Source of the DNA: Cardiocondyla obscurior
Lineage: Eukaryota > Arthropoda > Insecta > Hymenoptera > Formicidae
Assembly (NCBI RefSeq): GCF_019399895.1
Contig: NC_091864.1
Location: forward strand, 5,992,001 to 6,056,000
Length of the DNA: 64,000 nucleotides
Direction of reading: 5' to 3'
Under the pieces are notes generated by a model. The model was not told where the DNA came from. It was given only the letters and a program-made list of their open reading frames with translations, and ran no database searches. Shown piece after piece: positions 37,198 to 46,628 of this stretch (position 1 is its first letter; every line of letters starts with the position of its first letter). The position numbers and the translations under genes are program-made.

Positions 37198-39370
37198 GTA
37201 AGTATATACGAGTAAGTATACACTTAGTCCCCGTGTGCAGGCTGCGTGCCGTGCGGAGAGACCGCGCGGCTACGGTTATTACACGCGTCACGCGGCATTC
37301 CGTACGGTCACGCACTCTCCCTCTGCCCCTCTCACTCTCCCACGGAAGCCACCGGAGGAGGGACCCTTATCGTCATCCTCTATCTTGTCAGCCATACGCA
37401 ACCCCATTAAACCACTTGCGATGTGCCTTACACGACTCAAAAGCCGTTGTCGCTCGTTCCAAGAAACAAGGCCTGTACACGAAGCCAAACTATGTTCCAC
37501 CATTTTTAATTCTCTACGCCTTGCAAGATTCAAGCTAAGAGTTGCAAAACTCTAGCATTAACTGGAGTTTTATAAGATGTGTCCCAGTAGAAATATAAAC
37601 CTGCAAATATCATAAGAATGATTAAGCATTGCATAACATAGAAATATAAAATGTAACAGAAAAAATATAAAAAATGTTTAAATATATAATTAGATAGCAT
37701 TTTCAATGTTTAATTATAAAGTATCCAGGTTATCATAAATTTAATATAAGAATCTAATGTAAGTGAAAGCTATTCTCTATTCTTTTTACGTCCGAGATAA
37801 ATTTTTAATTATTTTATAATGATTTTGCGATCTTTTACTACTTGGATAGAGTTTTCATAAAAAAAAAAAAAATACGTTGATTCAAGTACGTTTTCGTTAT
37901 GTTAGAGTCACAGCCAAAACGTGTCGAAGAACTGTAATATCCCCCCGAATATCATCCTTCTAAGATCTCACCCCGAATAAACTCGTTTGGTAGAATTTCC
38001 GAGTCGCCACGCACGGCGTGAGCAATTTCATTCGAGCTATCGCCTACCAATATCAAAAGCAAACATCGGGAAACGAACGATCTCCAGCATCTATCGAGAG
38101 GGAACAAGCGGGGCGCGAGAGAGAAATTTCCTTGGTCAAGAAAAAGAAGATGGTCGATCTTCGCGGAGAAGAGCGGTGGCGGAACCGAACAATATAGTTC
38201 ACTGATGAGCTATATTGTATATATCTATATATATATAGATATATACAATATATATGTATACGTATATACGTACATACGTATGTACGTATGCCTCTCTTTG
38301 ATGTAGTGCGCGAAATCGTAGCGTCTTGAGGAGGCGGAAGGCGGAGAGAAGAACCGCCGCCGTTATCAGCTCGAGGCGGGATTGGCCGAACAGGGGGACG
38401 CGGGGCTCCGTCGACGGCCAATGGCGTCCTGGTCTCGGCTTTTCAAGGATTCTGCCCCCCGAAATCCGACGTGTCCTGTGCGCGACGTACACGCGCGCGC
38501 GCGCCCGTCCGCGATGTATACGAAACCCCCGACTTTTCCAACCCCATATACGAGCGCATACATCAAGGCCGCTGCCCACCGGTCGCCCCGTGAGTTCACC
38601 ATCGTCGACGATGTCCAGCTATTTCGTATATTCCACCCTCCGCCAACCCCACGACGACCTCACCCGTCGCTCTCCATCCGGTCCGTTCTTTCTCCTTCTT
38701 GCGAACATCTCTCCAGGAAGCATCTCCGATTCGCGTCACAATGATCCAACCTTTTTCTCCGCTTTCTGGGATTCCCAGAGAGCTCGAAGGCCCGATGATG
38801 TTGGTACGGTATTACGGAGGAAAGAAAATGCGACTTGTAACTTCCCCACACATCTTAGGATAACGCGAATAGAATTTATAAGTTTTTCTAAATTTTCTTG
38901 TACACGTGTACAGAATCGTTTACAATTTCGTGTTAATATTTTTCTGTACTCTAAAAATATCGATAATTATTTTAACAAAAATATCACTAAACATTTAAAC
39001 ATACCATAAAATTTGATATTAAAAATTACAAATGTTTAATATTATATTGTAAAATAAAAAATAATAACAAATAAATAGTTTAAATTAATTTGCTGTTAAT
39101 AGAGCAAAGTTATCAAAGCGTTATCCTTCAACGTGCTTTCTTTCACGCAGATTGTAGATTATAATAGACAAAAGCACAGTCGTTTGAAAAGTTGGTAAGG
39201 CGCAAGCGAAGATATATTATATAAAAGATGAGACAAAAATCGCTTCAATTTCAAGGTACTTTCCGTCAGTTGCCGCAACTGTTTCTCCACTTGCGAAAAG
39301 AATTATGAAGGCACTGCGAGTGACATCGCGATGCCGGCAACAATATAAGAGTACCTTTAAGGACACTCAC
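37198..39370. other. Non-coding stretch with microsatellites
   Basis: A GC-rich segment (37,230-37,460; 38,300-38,800) and AT-rich flanks. The plus frame at 38,326-39,009 (227 codons) is long but overlaps two other open frames and a minus-strand one. Its composition is Arg/Pro-rich and then AT-driven, so I read it as chance. A TA/TACG microsatellite at about 38,211-38,288 can fold back on itself. Confidence 0.4.
38211..38288. repeat. TATA / TACG microsatellite
   Basis: TATATATATAGATATATA-type repeats pass into TACGTATATACGTACATACG and related units. The tract is largely self-complementary. Confidence 0.8.
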
Positions 39371-39502
39371 TCTTGTCTTCCAGAGTTCGCCGATATTTCC
39401 TTCGGTTTCTTCAACTGGCTTTTTATTGGCAGTTACGAATAAATGCGAAAGAGTGAATATACCAAAAACATCCTCAACATTTCCTGTAACGATTGTGCAA
39501 AC
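39371..39502 (-). CDS. Exon-like segment, 44 codons, symmetric phase
   Basis: Between the acceptor TTTTTTTCTTCGCAG and the donor AAGACAAGA|GTGAGT lie 132 bases, open in the phase-0 frame. It starts VCTIVTGNVEDVFGIFTLSH and ends NIGELWKTR, a composition that looks protein-like rather than random. The same acceptor can also serve a different frame: the exon ending at 40,455 is in phase 2 and, joined here, reads FAQSLQEMLRMFLVYSLF and stops at 39,433. The two readings exclude each other in one transcript. I cannot name a family; a loose likeness to ILEI/PANDER-type domains is not strong enough to use. Confidence 0.25.
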
Positions 39503-40809
39503 CTGCGAAGAAAAAAATAAAATAAAAAGTCTATTCAATCACATATTTAGTAATAAAATACGACAGAGTGCCCTACAAAGAACAATCGTAAAAACGATAC
39601 GTGGTGTCTGTTAGTACCACACGCTCCGACATTTGTGCCGTTAGCACATCTAATATCGTAATATAGCGCTCTAATGTATTCGCCTCGGGGCATTAGTCGG
39701 CTAAGTAACTCTCACATCAGGTGCATTTTTTTTTCTACGTGACGATCGCGCTGTTACGGTGCGATCTGCGGCTTTTGTGACCAATTAACGCCGAAGAACT
39801 CTCCGGACGGCACTCTCGGCGATACAGGTGAGCGATAAACGTAGGTTATAAATAAGCTGCGACGAGCCGTTGAGGGAAAGACGGAAAGAGTACCAGTTGT
39901 ACGAAGGAGAACAGGACTACGCTATTGATAACATTATCATAAAAGCGACGTTAAATGGTCAGTCGCGAGGTTACACCGACGCTACGCACCGCTGCTGGCG
40001 AACGACTCTATAAATGCGTTTACTTTGAGCCGTAAAAGTGGCCGTACTTCGTCTGGCACCGTTAAACGTATACGTGCACTGGCGGGCACACACGTGGCAT
40101 ACGCACACACGCACAAACACAAATGCAATGTACGGCCCGATGTCTGTGTGCGTTTGTACGATGCAGGAAGGAACGAGAACGTCGACGAAGCACCCGACGC
40201 TTTACGGTAAAAGCCCTCTTTGAGTGATCCGTTTATTGGTTGCTAAACATCGATATATTGCTTTCGGGGTTGCGCAAAGAGCCGCGCTCTGTCCTCCCCC
40301 GTATACATATATGCATACGTATGCGGTAGGCACGTCTCTTTCTTTCCCTCTTTCGCGAATAAGCGCGCGCATGTGTGTGTGTCATATATGAAAAAAAAAA
40401 TATATATATATACGCGAAACACGAGGCGCGCATATAATACCGTCCCAAGCGTACCACGCTTTCTGAGCTTTTGAAAGCACCGCGACGATGTCGCGGATTG
40501 CCGGCGCGCCGTGAGGCGAATAAATATCCACAAGCGCCTCCTTTCCGAGCAGATACTGCCGATTCTGAGATAAATCCCACGAAAACACCGCATTAACACC
40601 TTGAGCCGTTATTTTTTTCCCACCAAATGCCCCTTCAAAAATGATCTTATTCCATCCTTTTCTGTGTTCTAAGATATTATTAAAATTTAGAGTATAAAAA
40701 CGATTTCAAGATATACTTACATATTCCTCTTATATATCTTTTTATAGATAAATCGAGATAAAGGTACGATATCTGGTTCACTTTGAGAAGTAAAAATAAT
40801 GCGACGCAT
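39433..40809 (-). CDS. Candidate small three-exon gene, 121 codons
   Basis: Exons 40809-40721, 40661-40455 and 39502-39433 (minus) join in one frame of 366 bases from ATG to TAA. The first donor is near-consensus (AATAT|GTAAGTAT). The first intron is only 59 bases and ends CTTAGAACACAG; the second ends CTTCGCAG. The protein starts MRRIIFTSQSEPDIVPLSRF. Its middle part reads GWNKIIFEGAFGGKK and AQGVNAVFSWDLSQNRQYLL, then IYSPHGAPAIRDIVAVLSKA, and it ends in a helix-like hydrophobic stretch. No signal peptide or known motif is recognised. The middle exon (207 bases) is the most convincing coding piece. The last exon is doubtful because another frame over the same bases also looks coding. This is probably part of a real gene whose exact model is uncertain. 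Confidence 0.33.
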
Positions 40810-41287
40810 GTCCGTTTTAATAGCCCCAGTAAAATATCAAATAAGCACGTATCACCTATTCGTGCTTTATATATCTGTCTCCTACATCTGTGAAAAAATC
40901 ATATAAATTTTTTCATAATTTTATGCCGCTTTGCTGACTAAACAAATTCTATCCTAAATATCCAACATTCAACGTATTGACGAGGGCGTGCGTTCGAAGT
41001 AGAAAAACCAGCCAATGGTCCTGATCCATCGCGAGAAATTCACGGATCCTTCCGCTCTTCTCCTAGCGAAGACGTCGGGTCGCGCGAGCGCCTGAAAAGA
41101 GTTCTCAACGGCCAGGCCACGGCTAAGCCGATATGCATTCATTATAATAAGAAATGGAAGGCGCCGAGTGAAAAGTTCGAACGCGCGCCCTCGGCTTATC
41201 AACTTCCTCTGAATTTTATATTATTTAAGGGTGGTACTCACCCCCTACCATCCCCGCATTACCTCTCGCATCTGCGGCGTCTCTCAC
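40810..41287. other. Spacer, no exon accepted
   Basis: AT-rich DNA and one GC-rich frame (minus, 40,969-41,202) with no family resemblance and no paired splice signals that fit its neighbours' phases. Confidence 0.4.
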
Positions 41288-41538
41288 CTCATCCTCCACG
41301 ACGGCGTTTCTCCGCAGTGAAGAAGGCTATCTCCGAACTTTTCTTCTCCCGACGCGATACTCGATGCTCCCCCGGCGCCACGCAAAGACGAAAGCACGCA
41401 GCATCCCGGAAATTCGCTGGCGCAGTTGTTGTAACACTTATTTATCGCTTCCAAACTCGTAGAATTTGTACACGAATTCGCGTTCCTTTGCAACTCGCAG
41501 GAAGCAGTTACGTTTGAATCGCGCCACATTGACGCCAC
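41288..41538 (-). CDS. Cysteine-rich exon of an unknown extracellular protein
   Basis: The segment runs from a strong acceptor (TGGATCTTTTTGCAG) to a strong donor (GGATGAG|GTGAGAG). In the phase-0 frame it reads 83 codons plus two bases. It contains seven cysteines, six of them clustered near the start (ASCELQRNANSCTN, KCYNNC, GCC), two N-glycosylation sequons (NVT, NST) and a Gly/Ser-rich part, and ends in CGETPSWRM. Clustered cysteines and sequons suggest a secreted or membrane ectodomain. Just upstream the frame stays open as MVWVATLWIFLQ, so an intron-retaining or first-exon form with a hydrophobic start is also possible. Family not recognised; no phase-compatible next exon was found. Confidence 0.35.
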
Positions 41539-43078
41539 CTGCAAAAAGATCCACAAAGTAGCGACCCAAACCAATAGTGCCGGTAATACCGACCGTTCGT
41601 GAAAATTAAAATACGCCCATATAATTTTAATATGAGCGTACTCTACTTCGAATTACCATATCATTAATTATTGATTTCAATCTTGTATTAAATCAGAAAA
41701 CATTTTAAAAATATAACTTTTAAAATAAACATACATATAAATATAATTATTAAAATAGAAAGATAATGTGTTTTACAAAATTAAATATTAAATTAAGATA
41801 AATACAGTTAGCTAAATAATGTAACAATGCTGCACGCATGTTCATATCAATAAAGAAAGTACACGAGATAACAAGATAACAAGAAAGCAAGAAAGAAAGA
41901 AATATGTATAAACGATATCATCGTAATGTTATTCAAAGATACTATCTTGCAATTAAAAAATATTACTTTCGTTCTTTTTTATTTAGTCATATGCATGGCT
42001 GTAAAATGTAAAATGGCCATACGCTTGAAGTAAAGTGCCGTGAATGACATAAAGGAAATGTGTAACACAAGGGTAAAACGCGCAGATAACGAGGTATACA
42101 AGTCGCGCGACACCGGACGCTTGTCGTTCGTTACAATGGAAATAACATAAAAATTGTGCCGCGTCGGGAGAAATATTTAAGCTCTGTATCAACCTAGAAA
42201 TTAAGATTAAAGTTAAATTGGAATTTTATCAATCTGAAGGGAGAAAACCAATATCTGGTTTGATAAACGTTACTTTAATTCATAAAATTTTACTCCCTTT
42301 AAAAATTCGTTGAATTAATTTAGCAAAATAACTTTAAATTAAAGCGAAATTTCAGCTCAGTCTCGATCTTAATTTTCAGTCTATGGGAGCTCGACAATCG
42401 ACCTGGACGATTCGTAATTCAAGAAACTTACGTTAAATCAAAGTAAAGCTGTGCCTAAGCTTTATTAATCCAAATCAGGACCATGTAATTAAAAAATGTA
42501 GTTGGATAAACGATCTTGTAGTTCTCTTTGCTAGATCTCTCTCTGTTAAATCGAGCAGTACATGATTGAACAAAGAGGATACATTACCTTTATATATTAA
42601 AAAAAAATTTTTTTTGTTTTGCATTCAAGTTTTGGCTGGTTCAAATTCGTTGAAGAAGTACGTGCTAATATTTAGATCATATTCTTTTTTTCCAACACTT
42701 CCACATCATTCATTTATGCGTCATAAAGATACAAGCCTGAAAATATTTTATCGATAAAACATAAAAATCGAATAAATGGGAAAATATGAATTGCAATATA
42801 TCATTGGTAAATCGTAAATAATATTACACAATATATTCCGTTCCTTTCTCAATTTCCCTCGTCCTTTCTATCTTTTTCGCCGTAAGCAGTAAGTCGAGGA
42901 CGTATCTGTAACAGTTGTAAATAACACGATAAAGAACACGATAGTTGATAGACGAACAGAAATGGCGGAAGAGCATTCCGTCGAAACGAGTCGGAAAAAA
43001 TAAAGGCAACATAACGGCCATGATGATCGACTCGATAATCAAAAACAGATCTACCTACCGTACTGCACAAAATTACAC
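41539..43078. other. AT-rich spacer
   Basis: AT-rich DNA with short A/G-rich runs (41,820-41,910). A 69-codon minus frame at 41,983-42,192 has no splice signals or family likeness. Nothing accepted. Confidence 0.5.
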
Positions 43079-43300
43079 CGCCGGCACCGTGCGTTGCGAG
43101 CTACGCTGCGGGCAACCTTCCGCCGAATTTGGTTTTTGCAATTCCGCATGAGCGGACGCAACAGGCGGCAATTCCCACACGTCCGTGAACCAAGCGTCGC
43201 CCGGATTTCGAAGGCCCGTTCCGCCCGAAGAAGCTCCGTTGCAGCCATCGCCGAGAGAGAGCGATTTCGCGCGGTGTCGCACGTCGAGACGTACCGCCAC
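43079..43300 (-). CDS. Exon-like segment, 74 codons, symmetric phase
   Basis: The acceptor TTCAGTGTTCTTTTCTAG and the donor CCGGCG|GTGTAA bound 222 bases, open in phase 0. The frame starts VAVRLDVRHRAKSLSLGDG and includes NPGDAWFTDVWELPP. Phase agrees with the segments on either side (43,531-43,695 and 41,288-41,538), so the three could be consecutive exons. Against this, the donor is weak and the GC-rich block also holds open frames on the plus strand. Family unknown. Confidence 0.22.
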
Positions 43301-43530
43301 CTAGAAAAGAACACTGAAAACATGTCCGACAACGGCACCGAGAAGTAACTCAAAGCTCGTACCGTAGCGATACTTCTTTTTACCGGCTAATGCACTTGCT
43401 TATTTATTGCAAAAATGTATAACATATTTTAAAATAAATTACTATTATTGTACATACATAGATAAATACACACGTTCAATGTATCGTTAAAAAAAATTGT
43501 ACGTTAAGAATGTGTGTATTCTCAACACAC

Positions 43531-43695
43531 TTTAAGAACTCGTTTGCTTGGCGCTTTGTGTTCAATATCTATGCATATTTTCTCCCTATTTTCAACCAAT
43601 TTAAGAAAAGGTACGAGGGAAAATGCGTCGTAATCGACGTCGCCAAGGGACCGTCCTTTTTCAATGTAAACAATTCCCATAACGATTCCTACACT
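43531..43695 (-). CDS. Exon-like segment, 55 codons, symmetric phase
   Basis: The acceptor TGTATATACATTGGCAG and a possible donor CTTAAA|GTGTGT bound 165 bases in phase 0. The frame reads SVGIVMGIVYIEKGRSLG, then DVDYDAFSLVPFLKLVENRE, and ends KAPSKRVLK. Its mix of hydrophobic and charged residues is protein-like, but no family is recognised. Two further exon-like bits upstream (about 43,871-43,962 and 43,740-43,790, minus) do not join it in a compatible phase. Confidence 0.22.
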
Positions 43696-44028
43696 CTGCC
43701 AATGTATATACAAAAAAGAAGAATATACCTTTCATCGTCTTGATACAAGCAAAAGATATCAGTCAATGCATAATGCATGGCTATGATATGAGATTAGAAA
43801 TGGGAATCGCGACGATACTTACATATGATAGACAAAGAAGATCCCTTAAAAAAAGTAAGCTTGGCAATACCGTATTGGCATCCGTGCATATGCCATATTG
43901 ACTGTCTGATTTATCTCGCTGTTATACCGACGTCGTGCAAGTTTACCGATGGTTTTAGAATCCTGGAAACATAATTTATTTAAAAATCCAATTCTTTTTT
44001 TTTTCAAGTAATAAACACTCTTGCATGT

Positions 44029-44048
44029 ATGTACATACATACATACAA
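44029..44048. repeat. ACAT tetranucleotide repeat
   Basis: A short TGTATGTACATACATACATAC tract. A similar one occurs at 62,191-62,212. Confidence 0.8.
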
Positions 44049-44245
44049 CATATTTACTACTAAATAATAAAACGTTTAATTTGGCGTTGGTTGACTATCA
44101 AGTAAGTTTAAGTACAAAGAGTGTAGCTCCAAAGAACAAATAGGTAACTGTAAATAACCTCCTTGACATACTTGTGCGTTACGTAAATTTTATCTTAATT
44201 TATCGATAATGATGATAAATAATAAGGTGTAATATGTGGTTTAGG

Positions 44246-46033
44246 ATGTCGTCCGACAAGGATACCCAATTGCAGGCGTATGAAGACGATTCACGAGTTC
44301 CATGCCAGTATGGTGACAAATGCTATCAAAAAAATCCGCAGCATCACAGCAAGTATAAACACCCGCCAAAACAAAAAACGGTAATGCATTTTTAGTCGAC
44401 GAAAAGAATAACATTTACAATTAATATTAACATTATTTAATGTATTATATGTAATTATTTTGTTTGGTCATTCATTTACAATATATAATTTTGTTTATAA
44501 CTAAATTGCTAACTTATCTAGGCTTTTTTTTATCTTGCAGGTAGAAAAAGAAACAGAAAAAATAATTACAGGAGAAAAAAGAACATATCCTTTTAAAAAC
44601 TGTAAGAAAGCGCAATCAAAGAGTCCTGAAAAAAAATTTCAAAAAACACATCAACCTTCTGAAAAAAATGTACATAATCTATCCCCAAGTCCAGAAAGAA
44701 CTAATGTTCTTGAAGATAACAAAAAAAATGATAATGAAATATGTAGTGAAAAAGCTGAAACATCAAATAAGGAAATATCAAATAACTGTGATGCACATAA
44801 ACCAACTGAATATAATGCAACTGAGAACATATCAATAGCTGATGCTAAAAAAATCATTATGGATCTATTCCTGGTTGAAATGCCAGAAGACTTTTTTCAA
44901 TTCTATAAATTTTGCAAAAGTATATTGAAAGATAATCCTCTTTTGGCTTGTAAATCTGTTTGCTTGAAACTTGTGGGACCATATGATGTGTTAGATGGTA
45001 AAATAAAAAACATGCTTTCAAGTGAAGATGAGAAGGAAAAATATTTGGCACATTGGAGATATTATTATGATCTTCCAGAGTTTCAGGTAAATGAAGTAAA
45101 TTAATATTTATATATAATAATAAATATTCGAAAAATTAAAGGTAGAGATTTAATACAAAAATTATATCCACAGACCATTGTGAAATGCAATGATAAAGAA
45201 GGATTACATTTTGGCTATTGGCGAGATGATGCCGTGGAAAAACCAGTATTTGTAGCGAAAAATCGAGCCAACGTGAACGGTGTATTTGAACCTGTTGCGG
45301 AAAATATATTCGGCGCTATTGAGTATGTAGATTTAAAATTTTAGAAATTTAATATGGATGTACGTTAGTTTTTCTATATTATTCTTTCATTACCTCTATT
45401 GAAATTACAGCGTTTACTTGAAAAACAAATTAACGTTAGCTAATCCTTTCGAAAAGACGAGTATAATGCGTTTGCATTCGCAGCTTAAAAACTTTGCCGA
45501 ACAGCACAGTATAACTTTGGAGAAAAATACTGCAAACATGCGAGCGAGAGAAAAACGAGTCGTAGCGCGAACTTTGCATAAAGCAGGCATTGTAGTTCCT
45601 TACGACAAAAAGACTCAATTGGGTTACAGAGATTTGGCAGCGACAGATAGTATATACAATTGAATACATTATTAAAACTTAATGCATTAAATTAATTAAA
45701 TTTAAATTAATTTTTTTTTGATATGCCACAGATAACTTGCAAAAGACACTGAAAGAAATTGAAAAGGCTAGTACTACGGAAGAGAGAAAAATTCCGCTTG
45801 CAAAGCTCGACGAGATCATGAGATTGGCGACGATAGCCGCAGATGAATGCGATTTTGGTACTTGCTTGGAGCTCGGGCACGATCTTTTCTCAACTGGTGG
45901 CATTCATGTACAAACTAGAGCTTTGCAAATGCTATCTATAGCTTATATTCATTTAAAAAGACCACAGCTATTAAAAATATTGAAAGCACATTTGAAAAAT
46001 AGGAAGAAAGAATGTGAATTAAGTGTAATTTGA
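44246..46033 (+). CDS. HPF1: Histone PARylation factor 1 (HPF1), complete, five coding exons
   Basis: Coding exons 44246-44380, 44541-45086, 45174-45322, 45411-45649 and 45732-46033 join in phase to 456 residues (human HPF1 is about 346). HPF1 binds PARP1/2 and completes their active site so that serine is ADP-ribosylated at DNA breaks in the nucleus. An N-terminal PBZ zinc finger uses C20, C26, H33 and H39 (CQYGDKCYQKNP, then YKHP). A Lys/Glu/Ser-rich linker covers residues 46-135, then the conserved fold: LVGPYDVLDGK, HWRYYYDLPEFQ, GYWRDD and VVPYDKKTQLGYRDLAATD. The catalytic pair Asp394-Glu395 lies in ADECDFG, matching human D283-E284. An in-frame ATG 12 bases upstream (44,234) is an alternative start. 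All introns are 50-160 bp. The PBZ finger and linker explain the extra length over the vertebrate protein. Identification is firm. Confidence 0.93.
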
Positions 46034-46106
46034 AGAATATACTTAAAAACGATTTATGAATATTTTTGTGAATAATGTTAATTTGCTTCTAAATACACAA
46101 TTTAAA

Positions 46107-46112
46107 AATAAA
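46107..46112 (+). terminator. HPF1 polyadenylation signal
   Basis: AATAAA lies 74 bases after the HPF1 stop codon, in AT-rich DNA. It is the first canonical signal downstream. Confidence 0.5.
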
Positions 46113-46628
46113 AACAAAATTAACATTAAATTAAATAATAATAATATTAACATTAATTATTTATTTGTGAGGTCATTAAACTGAAAAATAAATTGCATAT
46201 TTTATTTTATTGTTGTGAAATATATTAAATTCCTATTTTTTTTTTTTTTTTTTTTTTTTTTATTTTACCGTATTTAATTTAATTTAATTTTAGAATGTCA
46301 GACTTATTGTTCAGTTATACAACTGAAATATCCGACTGTCGATTTTTTAACGTCTAACCTATACCTACTCTCAACGTGTAGGTATATGTTTGTATATATT
46401 ATACACACATATATATCCGATTACACTGCTCGCGAAGACGCGCGATACCGGCGTTAGTAGTAAACGGTAGTAAATAAAACGGAGAGAAAAGTTGCCGTTT
46501 TCCGTCGGTCGTAATCAATCGTAATATCGATGGTTTTACGTTTGGTGTTCCGTTAGTGTTTTATATTTACAGAAGTATTGAGTGCAACATTAGTTCTTTT
46601 GCAAATTAAGGAGGGAAACGGATTAATC
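46113..46628. other. HPF1-Nup85 intergenic region and Nup85 5' leader
   Basis: AT-rich with a 26-base T run (46,236-46,261) and a TATA-like repeat near 46,400, then a more GC-balanced segment (46,420-46,628) ending at the Nup85 start. The Nup85 promoter and leader must lie here; the start point cannot be fixed. Confidence 0.4.

Noticed and set aside
38326..39009. 227-codon open frame, plus strand
   Set aside because: Two other frames and the opposite strand are also open over its GC-rich half, its second half is AT-driven, and it resembles no protein family.
39371..40668. POMGNT1 / ILEI-type lectin domain
   Set aside because: Short likenesses (such as IYSPH) exist, but key spacing differs, the glycosyltransferase part is absent, and the exon phases do not support the joined domain.
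44234..44245. Upstream in-frame ATG for HPF1
   Set aside because: Possible, but it adds only MWFR and the segment may be an acceptor region (GGTTTAG before GATGTCG); the downstream ATG was preferred.
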